From contig JAVYIG010001591.1 of the NCBI GenBank assembly GCA_035222895.1, forward strand, positions 124,001 to 188,000: DNA of 64,000 bases, given 5' to 3'. Positions 1 through 11,383 of this stretch are shown one piece after another (the stretch's first letter is position 1; each line of letters starts with the position of its first letter). Origin of the DNA: Strongylocentrotus droebachiensis. Its lineage: Eukaryota; Echinodermata; Echinoidea; Camarodonta; Strongylocentrotidae. The translations under genes were made by a program, and so were the position numbers. The notes below the pieces were generated by a model, which had not been told where the DNA came from, made no database searches, and was given only the letters and a program-made list of their open reading frames with translations.

Positions 1-60
1 TTGTTAGCCAGAGGGGAGGGGTCAGTGCCCCCCCCCCCCCCCACTTTTTCAAGTACCCCC

Positions 61-660
61 TAAATGCCCCTTGTATGGCCTTTTCACATAGGTAAAGTGC
101 CATATTACTTTGACAAGTTCCACTATTAATTTGTAAAAGTGCCCCTTCCCCATTTCACCTCTGATAAGTGCCCCTTATCCTTCGACAAGTTCCCATTATT
201 CTTTGCAATAAGTGTTCATTTTCCATTCTCATAAGTGCCCTTTTTAATCTCTAGTAAGTGCCCCTTCTCAACTACGAGAAATGCCCCCTTTCACTTTTGA
301 AAAGTGCCCCCTTCATCTCCGATATTCGCCCCTATTCAAATCTGAGAGATACTCATTTTACTTTGATAAGTGCCCCTCCATTTCCTGATCAGTGCTCTTT
401 TCATCTCCGATGAGTGTCCCATTTTGTCTCTAATAACTGCCACTTTTATTTGACACGTCCCCTTTTCCTTCCTAATAAATGCTCTTTTTTCTGATTATAA
501 GTGCCCCTTACCCTTCTCATAATTACCCCCTTTTCATCTCTGATAAGTGCCTTGTTTACTTTAACATGTGCCTCTTTTTCTTTTTAAAAAGAGCCACTTT
601 TCCATTCTCATAATAGCCCCCTTTCACCTCCAATAAATCCCCCTATTAAAATCTGTTCTG
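61..660. repeat. Degenerate 23-bp tandem repeat (AAGTGCCCC family)
   Basis: A degenerate array whose monomer is about 23 bp, each starting near AAGTGCCCC followed by a pyrimidine-rich stretch and a GAT or AAT ending. More than twenty diverged units can be followed. A second block of the same repeat lies at 1785-2170, so the array looks split by the material at about 661-1780. A 13-base C run lies just before it at about 30-42. Confidence 0.8.
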
Positions 661-752
661 CATCTCCCTTTTTGTCTCGCCTGCGAGCAAAAAGCGAGAC
701 ATAGGCGCCGCTTTTCCGGTGACGGTGGCGGCGACGGCGACGGCGTCAACAT

Positions 753-1300
753 CAAAAACTTAACGTAAGGTTAAGTTTTTGAATTTTTGATATAATTTTC
801 AAAGTTTAAGTTTTTAGTCAATGAAACTTAGACTATAGGGTTATCAAGTATTCCCAATCATGTGAGTCGAATTTCAGGTCACAAAGTCAAGGTCAAAGGT
901 CATTTCAGGTCAATAGACTTGGACTATGTTGTGGCATCATCATCGAAAACTTAACCTAAGGTTAAGTTTTTGAATTTTTGATATAATTTTGATAGTTTAA
1001 GTTCTTAGTCAATGAATCTTGGACTATAGGGTTATCAAGTATCCCCAATCATGTGAGTAGAATGTCAGGTCACTAAGTTAAGGACAAAGGTCATTTTAGG
1101 TCAAGAAACTTAGACTTTGTTGTGGCATCAACATCAAGATTTTGAATTTTTAGCATATTTTCAAAATTGTTTGTTCCATGAAATTCCATGAAACTTGTAC
1201 CCAAGGGTTATCAAGTATCACAAATCATATGACACAAATTCCAGGTCACAAGGTCATAGCTCATTTTAAGTCAGTAGACTTGTATTATGTTTTCACAACT
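753..1300. repeat. Tandem repeat of about 190 bp, three units
   Basis: Three diverging units start near 753, 945 and 1135. Each carries an odd palindrome of the form CTTAACCTAAGGTTAAG in its better copies, then a segment ending in TCAAGGTCAAAGGTCATTT. The stretch before it (661-752) is GC-rich with GGCGGC/GGCGAC repeats. The whole block sits inside the 23-bp array and looks like an inserted repetitive element. The family is unidentified. Confidence 0.75.
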
Positions 1301-1519
1301 TAATTAATATGAGAATTAATAAATCAATTTTTTTAATTAATTTGTTCATATTTCATTCAAGTTATCGATCGTGGTACAATTAATAGTAAATAATTCTTAT
1401 TTGTCTTTATTTAGTTGATTGCCACTGTTTTTCTTACCTTATCTATGTTACTTTTGTATTTTTGCTTTTTCTTCTAATTTAATTCTACGAGTTATAGTCT
1501 TCTCTTAATCAGAACACTG

Positions 1520-1580
1520 TGCGCTTAGAAACATCAGTATTAAGCGCCAAATAAATGTTATGTATTATTATTATTATTCT
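1520..1580 (+). repeat. SINE-type 3' tail with (TTA)n
   Basis: A GCGCTTAG stem half, a short spacer, ATTAAGCGCC, then AAATAAATG and a (TTA)n microsatellite. The same arrangement recurs at the ends of several repeats in this window (for example 29306-29345 and 31062-31120), which marks it as a retroposon 3' end. Confidence 0.6.
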
Positions 1581-1784
1581 TCTGATGATTCTTAGTCAAT
1601 ATTCACTTCAAAATGATGATTATATTCAGAGGATTTCATTTTTGGGGGCCTGCTAATGGGCAACCCTGCCTATAAATAATGTTCCGACCTCAATTTCTCA
1701 TCATTTCAAATTGCATAATGCAGGCGAGACCGCCAAGAGCGTTTCCCTTGTTTAAAAACTATTGCACTTTTTCCTTTTTTTTTA

Positions 1785-2170
1785 AGTGCCCCTTTTCATA
1801 TCTATTATCTGGTCAGTGCCCCTTTTCAGACCCAATAAGACTAGTACCTCTTTTCACCTTTTGATAAATTCCCTTTTAACAATGATACGTGCCTCTTTTC
1901 CTTTCCAATACCAAAGGGACCTATCCCCTTTTCATAAATGCCCCTATCAAAATCTGATGGGTGCCCCTATTCCGTTGAAAAATGCCATTTCCCATTCTCA
2001 TAAGTGCCTTTTTTCATTCCTGGTGAGTGCATCTTTCTGCAGGTCTAAGAAGTGCCCCATTTTCACCTCTGATAATTACCTTTTTACATGACACATGCTC
2101 CTTTTCCTCTTATCCCTTTAGTGTCCCCTTTTCCTCTCATCATTAAACGCTCCCCTAATTTCAAGCGACT
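1785..2170. repeat. Second block of the 23-bp AAGTGCCCC repeat
   Basis: Same monomer and spacing as 61-660. Translated frames over it are low-complexity and not genes. Confidence 0.75.
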
Positions 2171-4526
2171 AAGAGTAACTTCCCCCAAAGCTCGCTCGCA
2201 TTTATAGATGACATAATAACGTTACTTATTAAAGGTCTTTCCAGTCTTCCATTGTGAGAATGTGCTTATAATCCCATCAGGATTGGGTTTTTCACTCTTA
2301 ATAAGATGCAATTTTTTGTACTGCGACCTCACAAAACTTAAAATTTTCCTCGCTCGCAAATCAATTTTCAGACCATCACACCGAACTGATACTTAAGCAA
2401 TATCTTGTATGGTGTATAAAGAGAAACAAATGTTGAAATCGTCCCTGATAATGTAATCACAATGTAGGGGTATATACCATTGTCTAAAAAAAAATGATAT
2501 TTTCGCTTTGAGATTCCCTTTGTAGGTGCCCTTTTTTTCCAGAAAGTGCCTATTTTGTTGGTGCCCAATTCTCTTCAAGCAGTACGTGTAACTTCACCTT
2601 GCAAGCAGTATGTTTAATTTTTTAATCACCTTGTATATTAGGCCCTGTATTTCAGCTTAAATTGTTTAGTGATTGTGGACAGGCGAAGCAGGAAAATAGA
2701 AAATTTGGCCTTCATACACACAACCACACCAGTGACACCATGAAACGGAAACACTATTACAATGATTACCGGTACTGAAACATAGTTTTCAAACTACCAA
2801 GGAGAGGTAACCAGGAACCAAGGTATAATACAATGATGCAATTTTACCCATCTTGTAGTAGTACATGGTAGTAGTATGGATATCCCGCCTCTTCTTTTAT
2901 GCACATCCTTTTCACTGCTATAGCAAGTTTTAAAAAAAGTGCCCAATGTCTGCATATATAACTAAGCAAGGTAGGAGTTCATTAAAAACATGATGTAAAA
3001 CATTAAGTATATCACACCAAAGCATCTCAATCTGACAGCACGATGTGGAGAAAAGTTAATGGTGTAGATAAAAACAAGAAATATGTTCATTGGCAGTGTA
3101 AAGCCAAGCAATCATTTATAAAACTGAGGCTTTGCCAATAAGATGTAGTCAAGTACTCAAGTTACCACCTGTCAGCCAAGATCAAACTTTTGGAATATAA
3201 GAGTTTTGGGGAGGGGTCATCTTTTATCAATTTCTGTTTATTGATAACAATTATAACATTTGGGAATGGGCCTACGAGTATGATTTATATATGGTATATA
3301 ACGAGCAAAGATATACTTTGGTGCGTGTGTGGACCACGGAGTAACCATCACACTAAAGGATGCTGTATACTATCGTACAGTATTGTTTCTCTGGAAAAAA
3401 TTGCAATCATTGAGTCATAGGTAATTTTTTTTTTTTTTAAAGAAATCGGCATGTTTTTATTATGTGTTTTATAATAAGGGTGCAGGTCATGATACAATAC
3501 ATTCCCTGGAGAAAAAAAATGGTGCTCAGATTTAGCATAAGTATGCTTTGTTGAATTTTTTAAAGAAAAAAGTAATCTACAAATGGAAGTAGCAGATGAG
3601 GTCATTTGTGTTTAATATTTGACCATCAATGTTATAATCTGTAAACATATTAGTTTGTTGTAAGAAAATGAATAAATTAAACATGTTTATTATCTTATAT
3701 ACAGTATTCCCTTCATATCTTTTCTTTTTAGTGTGCATATATGGTTGGATAAATGGAATCATATGTGGAAAAAATCTGGAAACAGAACATGAGAGTTCAG
3801 AGAGAGAGAGAGCAAAAGAGAAAGGAAAGGAAATGAGAGAACTGTTTAATGGTGAGAGATGTTGATGTCGGCGTGAAAATGAGAAATTTATAATGCAGTG
3901 AGATAGCGAGACAGAGAGAAAAAAAAGAAAATTCATCTTATAAATGCGTTAATCGCCTCGCCGCTATGCGGCTCGTGGGCGATGTTCTGCATTGTCATAG
4001 GGTCAACCCCCCCCCCCTTAGCAAAAAGCTAGATCCGCCCCCTGATATGCCCTGACAATGAAATCTGGAGAACATACAGATTCACGAGGGCTGGACCACT
4101 CTGTCTCGTGGATCAAATAATAATAATGGAAGTTATTATAAAAGTATGTTTTTCTCTCTTGCTATGATAATTGGAAAAACAAACCTGTTAATTAGATTAT
4201 ATAAGTTTTAGCTTCAACTGCTTGATATTAATATGCATGTGGGCACAAATAGCAGCAACTGCGGTAAGTGATATCTACGGTACTCCTTGAGCTGCGGTAA
4301 ATGATCTTATCGTATATGCCACCTACTGGTTTTCCATAGACCTGTGCACAAATGCTGTTTAAAAAAAATTCAATAGGATGGTGTACAAATTGAATATATT
4401 ATGCCATTCTTTCCACTTAACTTCACGTTATTCAATATCCGTGTCATTCAAACAATACAGGCAAACATTCCCTGATGTCATTAAGTTTACATCAATCTAT
4501 CTTGCTTCTCTCCTTATAAACAAGCC
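2171..4526. other. Stretch without a recognisable gene
   Basis: AT-rich sequence with only short spurious open frames on both strands. A poly-C run next to a GGATCC-like motif near 4008-4045 resembles the termini of the hAT-like family seen at 8071-9136. Nothing else could be identified. Confidence 0.5.
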
Positions 4527-4565
4527 ATCTTCATTGGAATTCACATCCTGAATTCCAATGAAGAT
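4527..4565. repeat. Perfect inverted repeat, 17-bp arms, 5-nt loop
   Basis: ATCTTCATTGGAATTCA at 4527-4543 is followed by CATCC and then by its exact reverse complement at 4549-4565. Transcribed RNA could form a short perfect hairpin. It is shorter than a usual microRNA precursor, and no similar copy was noticed in the window. Confidence 0.8.
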
Positions 4566-7500
4566 AGACACCTCTCTTGCATTGTACATGAAATATCCAT
4601 CCACTGATCTCCGCACGAAGTACCCTCAATTTTACGCACAGAAAGCTCACACTAACCCGTAACCAAAACCACCCTGAAATGATGACAATATTTAAAAGAT
4701 CAATTCATTTGTAATCAAGTGTGGATTTTAATTCATTTGATCTCTTGATAGTCTGGGTACGGTATACCGAAACAGGGGAGGGAGCAGTTTGTGGCGTGGA
4801 ACCATAAGGACCAATGAGGTTCTTTTGTGACATAGTTAATATAAAATTACCAAGCTGAAACCTACCCTAATACCAGTCACATAAATCAATGCTTAACCGA
4901 GTATTTGTTGCGTTTTTCTCAATCATGACTTGTTGAGTTTTGTGCAAAAGTGCTACAATCCATTGATTGAGAATGTATATAGCGAATAGTCCAAATCAGG
5001 AGGGTCGCAAACTCCTTCTCAACCTCCATTGTTACATCTTGATTCCTGAAGAGCCTTGTGATTTGAGATGAACTTTGGAGAAGTTCCCACGTTGTTTTGG
5101 AGGCACACGCTCCTTATGCTGACTGCTCCTCTTCAGCAACTACTACAGACAAGTCCACTTGCATCTTTGTAACCAATTCCAATAAGCCAGCTGTTCATGA
5201 ATAAAATGTTAATTGAAAGAGGAAAACAAATCCAATATTGTTACAAGCACTTTAAGATCTAAAGCTCACATCACAAGTATATTTCTTTTTCTTATTTCTT
5301 GTTGTTTTTCTTCTTCTAGTAATCTTTAAAGGGCTATTACTTTTATATAAATTCACTGTTTGCTCGACAGGAGTACATTCCTTATTTTCCGTGCCAACGA
5401 GAGATCCCAGATTAAAATATTACTTCTCATTATGGTCTGAAATGAAATACCATATTGCCAAACATGTATTTTATTACTAATATACTACATGTCTGTGTAA
5501 AAGATCTAATCAAACATTCCGACCATTGTTTTAAAGACCGTCAATACTACTGGGCCAGAAGGGATTAGACCACCCAGCCAGGTCACTGACAGGTGCTATC
5601 TCATCAACTCAGCTCTCAACTAACATAAGAAAGAGAGGATCATGGGGACCAACAGGCACCAATTGGGGAAGTTTTAGCAAGTAGCTACAAGTAGGACAGT
5701 GGGGCTTTAAGAATAGCAATTAGCATTCATAGAAATGGCATAGAATTTACATCCTTAAACTTTAAGCTGTGAAAACCTCATTTTGATTTGAGTGTAACTT
5801 TTGAGTTATTAACAACCAAAAGTTTCCAGTGATTTGTTTTTGTTTCACTTTTAGTACACAAACATATTTTTCTTTATCACACTTGCAGGTTTTGGGATAT
5901 CTACCCCCAGGACAACAGGATATAGTCATATAAATAATTAGATCTTGTGCTGCTAGGTTGCCCCCCCCCCCCCCCCTCCCCCTCTATTATACAAGTGTGA
6001 AAAAGAATACAATTCTTTGTAGCCTTTCTTAATTACTAATCAAAATTTTGAACTTCAGTTAATGTTGTTTAAAGAATATATTGTGAAACTGAGATGGATT
6101 GCAGGTGGCAAGGGTGTATTGGTTGAGAGTTGCAGGTAATAATTCATGCTCTACTATGAGCTAACTTACTTCACACACTATCATCTTGCAGCAGGGTAAG
6201 GTTTTTACAGAAATGTTAGAACTTGCAATGGGATGTACTTAAATATCAACTTTATACAATAGCAGTATGTAGAAAGGAATTTAGGATAACCTGACTTTGG
6301 GTCTGCCAATGCTTAACACAAGCTTTATTTCATCAAGATATATGGTTATTGCTCAAGTTGTGATAGGGTTTTAGATATTACGTTTAGCTATGGATCCAGG
6401 ATTAAGATTAAGAATTCATTTTGTGTTACAACATAACCACTAAACAATAGAGCATGTCGTAAAAATCAGGTACACGTTTCACAAACTGGGGGTCAGCGTA
6501 TTTCTAGTTTACTAATACAAAGGAAGATTTTTAAACTGCCAATGATGAGTATCAATACATACAGCTCCACCAGCACCTGGAAAATCTGATTGTATGACAC
6601 TTGTTCCTCAAGACATTTGCTCAACATCAATTTCCTACACTATTATCCAAATACTTAACTTCATCCCTGGATCCAACACTAGACCAAACCCTAACCTTAC
6701 ACCGAACCTCAATCCCAATTGCAACCCTCGGCCTAACCCTACACATTTGACAAATAAAGTCTTGAGCAGTCGTTGCAGGAGCAAATGTTGGGTCACTCGA
6801 AATGCCATGACAGGCTCACTTGCTATGAATTTATCTGTTTCTTTACCAGATTAAAAAAAAAACATTGTAATATTCATTATGAATTACCAGTCCATTGTAC
6901 TTTGCTCCCAATATGTCAGGCACAAGAGGCCATCGCTTTGAGGTAAGGGGCAGAACATCAAGACTGGAACCTCAAGGCACCCCATGATCTCTCAACAGGA
7001 AGCCCTCCTTCTCAATCCCTGGAACAGAATTATAAACAATTCAATATATTAACCAAATTTGAAATAAATAGCACTATTTAATATTTTAGTTGTCTTCAAC
7101 GTTTAGTTTTTCAGCAAAATTTGAAGGTCAATTGTTTTATTTTTGTTTGCTTGACGTTCCTTTTCATGTATTGGACCCCCCCCCCCCCTTCCCCCCTGCA
7201 CATGAGCTTAAAATGTTAATCCTAAAAAAGAGAAACACTTCAGCAACGTGTTAGTAGACATGTGGATTCATACATAGCCATCCCATGAAAACATACTTCT
7301 CAAACCAGCCCTTCGCATCCCCTTCAGCTTGACCTTGACCTCACCTATTTCAAAATTGTGTTTTACTTGAAAAAACTAAACAGATCAAGTTAGATCAAAA
7401 GTAAATATGTGTACCTTCTCTTGTGGTGGTCTGTTTTCTCCAGGACATTCTTGTTTCAAGCACATACTCCAAGAAAGCAAGCATTTGGTACTGCATTAAC

Positions 7501-8070
7501 TGCGACAAGTCTCTCTGTACATTTTCCTGTAAAAGAGAGGGGGGGGGATTTAATTCTTAGAATAAAAGGAAATGAGCATGATCATTTAAACATTGATGAG
7601 CATTGGCAGAATTAACTGTTCTATTTTAATTTGGATTTTCTCTTTACCTAAAAAGCCCTCCTTCATTATCTAACATTGAAATTTATATTCAATTTCTTGA
7701 TCCAGATCTAGTTGATCTACAGCCTCTAGATGATCTAGATCCATGTCTCGTAACTGTTCATTCTATCAAATTGAAAAAAACGCAAAATATATATGGACCT
7801 AGATCTATATATGACAGAGAAAACTTAATCGTATTTACAGCAAACAAAAATTCAAAGATAGAGCCTAGAGTAGAGCAAATTAGGCTAAGCCAACAAAGAG
7901 TTTAAGCAACACACAGGCACCACTATACGTACATGTACCCCTGTATACTATACGATGTAGTCTAGACTGAATATTTTTTTTTTTTTTTTTTTTTTGGGGG
8001 GGGGGGATCGTGTTTTAATTTGTTAGATAGCTACAAGTCTCTGTACGACTACGAGTATCACATTCACAGG
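4566..8070. other. Stretch without a recognisable gene
   Basis: Short open frames only. It includes poly-C runs near 5960-5977 and 7176-7187, and a degenerate CCCTAA-type repeat near 6680-6740 (ACCCTAACC variants giving a spurious Asn-Pro frame). No coding signature was found. Confidence 0.45.
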
Positions 8071-9136
8071 CAGGCACGGATCCCAGGGGGGATGAGCGGG
8101 CCTTGGCCCTCCCCCCCCCCCCCCCCCCCCGCAAAAAAAAAAAAAAAAGAGAGAGAGAAAGAAGGAAATGAAGGGAAAAAGGAGAGAAAGAGAAAGAAAG
8201 AAGAGGAAGAAGAAAAGAAAAGGGGGAAAAGAAGGAGATCGGGGGGCCGAAAGGGCCTTGCCTCCCAGCTGTAACCTCTCCCCGTCCCCCCATCAAAAAA
8301 TAAAAGAGAAGGAAGGAAAGGGAAAGAAAAAAAGTAAAGAGGGATAAAGGGAAGGAAAAAAGAGGAAGAAGAAAAGAAGGGGGATATCAGTTGCAATTTT
8401 CCCGCCAACAAGTTGTAGTTCGGGGGGGGCAAAGGCCCTTGCCTTTATATGCTCATCTGACCCTAATTAAATGCCTATATACCCCTGAGCTTCTGGGGGT
8501 TCCACCCCTTGACCCCCGCAGGTTCTTCGCCCTTAGACACCACGCCAATTTCACAACGCTCTACCTGATCGTAAATACCTCCCCCCCCCCCCCCCCCCCC
8601 ACCTACTTAGAGAAACGTTTAGCGGGGCCTGCATGTAAGAGTGGGGTGGTGCAGATTTTTTTGTCTTGAAAAAAAGTAAAGAGGGATAAAGGGAAGGAAA
8701 AAAGAGGAAGAAGAAAAGAAGGGGGATATCAGTTGCAATTTTCCCGCCAACAAGTTGTAGTTCGGGGGGGGGGCAAAGGCCCTTGCCTTTATATGCTCAT
8801 CTGACCCTAACTAAATGCCTATATACCCCTGAGCTTCTGGGGGTTCCACCCCTTGACCCCCGCAGGTTCTTCGCCCTTAGACACCACGCCAATTTCACAA
8901 CGCTCTACCTGATCGTAAATACCTCCCCCCCCCCCCCCCCCACCTACTTAGAGAAACGTTTAGCGGGGCCTGCATGTAAGAGTGGGGTGGTGCAGATTTT
9001 TTTGTCTTCTCCGTAGACCCCCCCCCCCCCCCCCCGTTTTTGCTCATTTTGCCACTGCCGGTGTCACTATCACGTACCAATATTTGGCTTGCATAATTTC
9101 AAATTTGGGCCCCCCCTAATCCTGGATCCGCGCCTG
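8071..9136. mobile_element. hAT-like non-autonomous DNA transposon, about 1.07 kb
   Basis: The left end reads CAGGCACGGATCC and the right end is GGATCCGCGCCTG, its reverse complement with one mismatch. The element is flanked by an exact 8-bp duplication TTCACAGG at 8063-8070 and 9137-9144. Termini starting with CAG and an 8-bp target duplication are the signature of the hAT superfamily. The interior has no transposase frame and is made of purine-rich tracts and poly-C runs, so it is non-autonomous. Confidence 0.85.
8326..9010. repeat. Near-identical 342-bp tandem duplication inside the hAT-like element
   Basis: The segment beginning GAAAAAAAGTAAAGAGGG occurs at 8326 and again at 8668. The two copies match almost base for base, differing mainly in poly-C/poly-G lengths. 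The lack of divergence points to a recent duplication within the element or a family with two units. Confidence 0.85.
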
Positions 9137-9144
9137 TTCACAGG

Positions 9145-10040
9145 TAGTCCAATTATTTACTGGTCTGTAGGCCTAGGCCTCAAATTTTCTACTAACTATC
9201 CCGGTATCTGGTCCAAATTTTGGAGCTTGTTCACAACTCATGTCAACTACTCATGTCAACTGTGACCATGCTTTTTAGTGTTAGCTATTAACTAACTTTC
9301 TTCTGACCCAACTATGAAAGTAGTTGGACCTAAAAGTAACAAAAAGCTTGGATCATTGATGCAGCTAGCGCTAGTGAAGTGATCTGCCAGCTGCCTATAG
9401 AACCTATACTCGCGTATCTAATTTGCAGAGAGGGTCTCGCCCGAAAGTTTGAGCCAAGGATCAAGGAGTGACTGGCAATCGAGCTGAAATATTTCTCACG
9501 ACGATAAATAACGATTCAAAAGTTCGAGTGTAAATTACTCCTAAATTCATCAGATATAACCATTTTAAACCACTTCATAATGTACAGACAAATCAGCAGA
9601 TTCATACTATCGTTAGATATGTTTATAAATATGATTCAATTTACGAGATTTGAACGTAATTACAGCTGTACTCACCATCAAACTTTCAAAGAAAACCTCG
9701 AACCCTCACTCTGTGTGGGTGACGTCATATATTAAATATGCATACAGCGAAAGTTTTGTCTTCAGATCAGGCAATCGTACATAAAAACTTCCATCACAGA
9801 TAGAAAAATTTCTTATTAAAATAATGAGGATAATTACCGTTATCAATCATTATACCCAAATCTGCATACAAATAAGAAGGAGAATAGTGATACAGAGACT
9901 TATTTACCGCTCGTAGGATTTCTGATAAGAATGCACAAAGAACACAAAATGGAAAGGTGCCTGGAATAGAGGATAATATGGGCAGTCAAGCTCATGAATA
10001 TTCATATTATGGGCGTTACCAACCATTCCATTTGCATACA
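9145..10040. other. Stretch without a recognisable gene
   Basis: No convincing reading frame, RNA gene or repeat boundary was recognised between the hAT-like element and the palindromic satellite. Confidence 0.4.
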
Positions 10041-10050
10041 CAATCATTAT

Positions 10051-10570
10051 TTAATATATAATGGAAATGCGCTTTTCATTATATATTATATAATGGAAAT
10101 GCGCTATTCATTATATATTATATAATGGAAATGTGCTTTTCATTATATATTATATAATGGAAATACGCCTTTCATTATATATTATATAATTGAAATGTGC
10201 TTTTCATTATATATTATATAATGGAAATGTGGTTTTCATTATATATTATATAATGGAAATGTGCTTTCCATTATATATTATATAATGGAAGTGTGCTTTT
10301 CATTATATATTATATAATGGAAATACGCTTTTCATTATATATTATATAATGGAAATACGCCTTTCATTATATATTATATAATTGAAATGTGGTTTTCATT
10401 ATATATTATATAATGGAAATACACTTTTCATTATATATTATATAATGGAAATGTGCTTTTCATTATATATTATATAATGGAAATGTGCTTTTCATTATAT
10501 ATTATATAATGGAAACATGCTTTTCATTATATATTATATAATGGAAATACGCTTTTCATTATATATAAAT
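10051..10570. repeat. Palindromic AT satellite, 32-bp period, about 16 units
   Basis: Units carry CATTATATATTATATAATG, a perfect inverted repeat with 9-bp arms and a one-base centre, followed by GAAATGTGCTTTT-type spacers. The period is 32 bp. Spacers vary (ATGCGC, ATGTGC, ATACGC) while the palindrome is conserved. Confidence 0.9.
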
Positions 10571-10760
10571 AATGAAAGTGTGAATTGTAATTATTTATAA
10601 ATAATGAAACGTACTTTGTCATTATTTATAAATAATGAAGTATGAATTGTAATTATTTATAAATAATAAAAATGTGTAAAAAATTATATACAAATAAAAA
10701 TGTACATTTTCTTGCATTATATGTAAATAATGGTTATTATTTGTTAAATAATGATTATAT
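10571..10760. repeat. Variant palindromic satellite (ATTATTTATAAATAAT core)
   Basis: Directly continuing the 32-bp array, units change to a different perfect palindrome, ATTATTTATAAATAAT, with similar spacing and spacers such as GAAAGTGTGAATTGT. They decay toward 10760. Confidence 0.75.
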
Positions 10761-11018
10761 AACATATAATTTGTCTATATAATTGTTTTACAAACGGCGC
10801 CTCATATATGTCACTCAGTTTTGGGAGTGAGATTTACGAGCTGTGCGGTCCGGGTAGGGGGTTAAGGGGATTATGATAGGGGGAAAAAAGACTCTTGGTG
10901 CAGCGGAGTGCTTCGCATACCCTGGTTGGGGGTGAGAGTTCTAGGTTCACGTGAATAGAATTCCCTATTGAAACTAAACTTTCTTTGTTAATAACAGACA
11001 TAAAGGCCCGAATTCCTA

Positions 11019-11245
11019 AAGCAAGGTTTGTCCTCAGACCAAGGTTTTCGTACGTCATACGACGCGTTTCAGGTTTGAGTTCAGACCTTGGTCTGAAATG
11101 CATTTCACAAAGCCGGTTTGTCCTCAGACCAAGGTTTTCGTACGTCATATGACGCGTTTCAGGTTTGAGTTCAGACCTTGGTCTGAAATTACATTTCACA
11201 AAGCAAGGTTTGTCCTCAGACCAGGTTTATGTACGTCATCAGACC
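11019..11245. repeat. 90-bp tandem repeat with internal hairpin, about 2.5 units
   Basis: Units start near 11019, 11109 and 11200 at AAAGC..GGTTTGTCC. Each full unit contains TCAGACCAAGGT and, about 50 bases on, its exact reverse complement ACCTTGGTCTGA. It lies just 3' of the LINE (minus strand) and may be part of its 3' region or an older repeat at the insertion site. Confidence 0.75.
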
Positions 11246-11383
11246 CGAAATTTACAGACTGCTCAGATAGGAGGTTTGTAATTTCTCAAACCTGGTTTGA
11301 GAGCTATCTCTCTTGTATCCTTCCTCCGCTCAGGTCGGAGATCGTCGGCACTGTGAGTCTGCCGAAGTTACATAAATGGCTTT

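Noticed and set aside
3577..3936. 119-codon minus-strand frame
   Set aside because: Low complexity, no domain motif, no splice or neighbour support.
8015..8432. Several frames of 84-122 codons on both strands
   Set aside because: They are Pro, Lys/Glu or Phe/Ser-rich translations of poly-C and purine tracts inside the hAT-like element.
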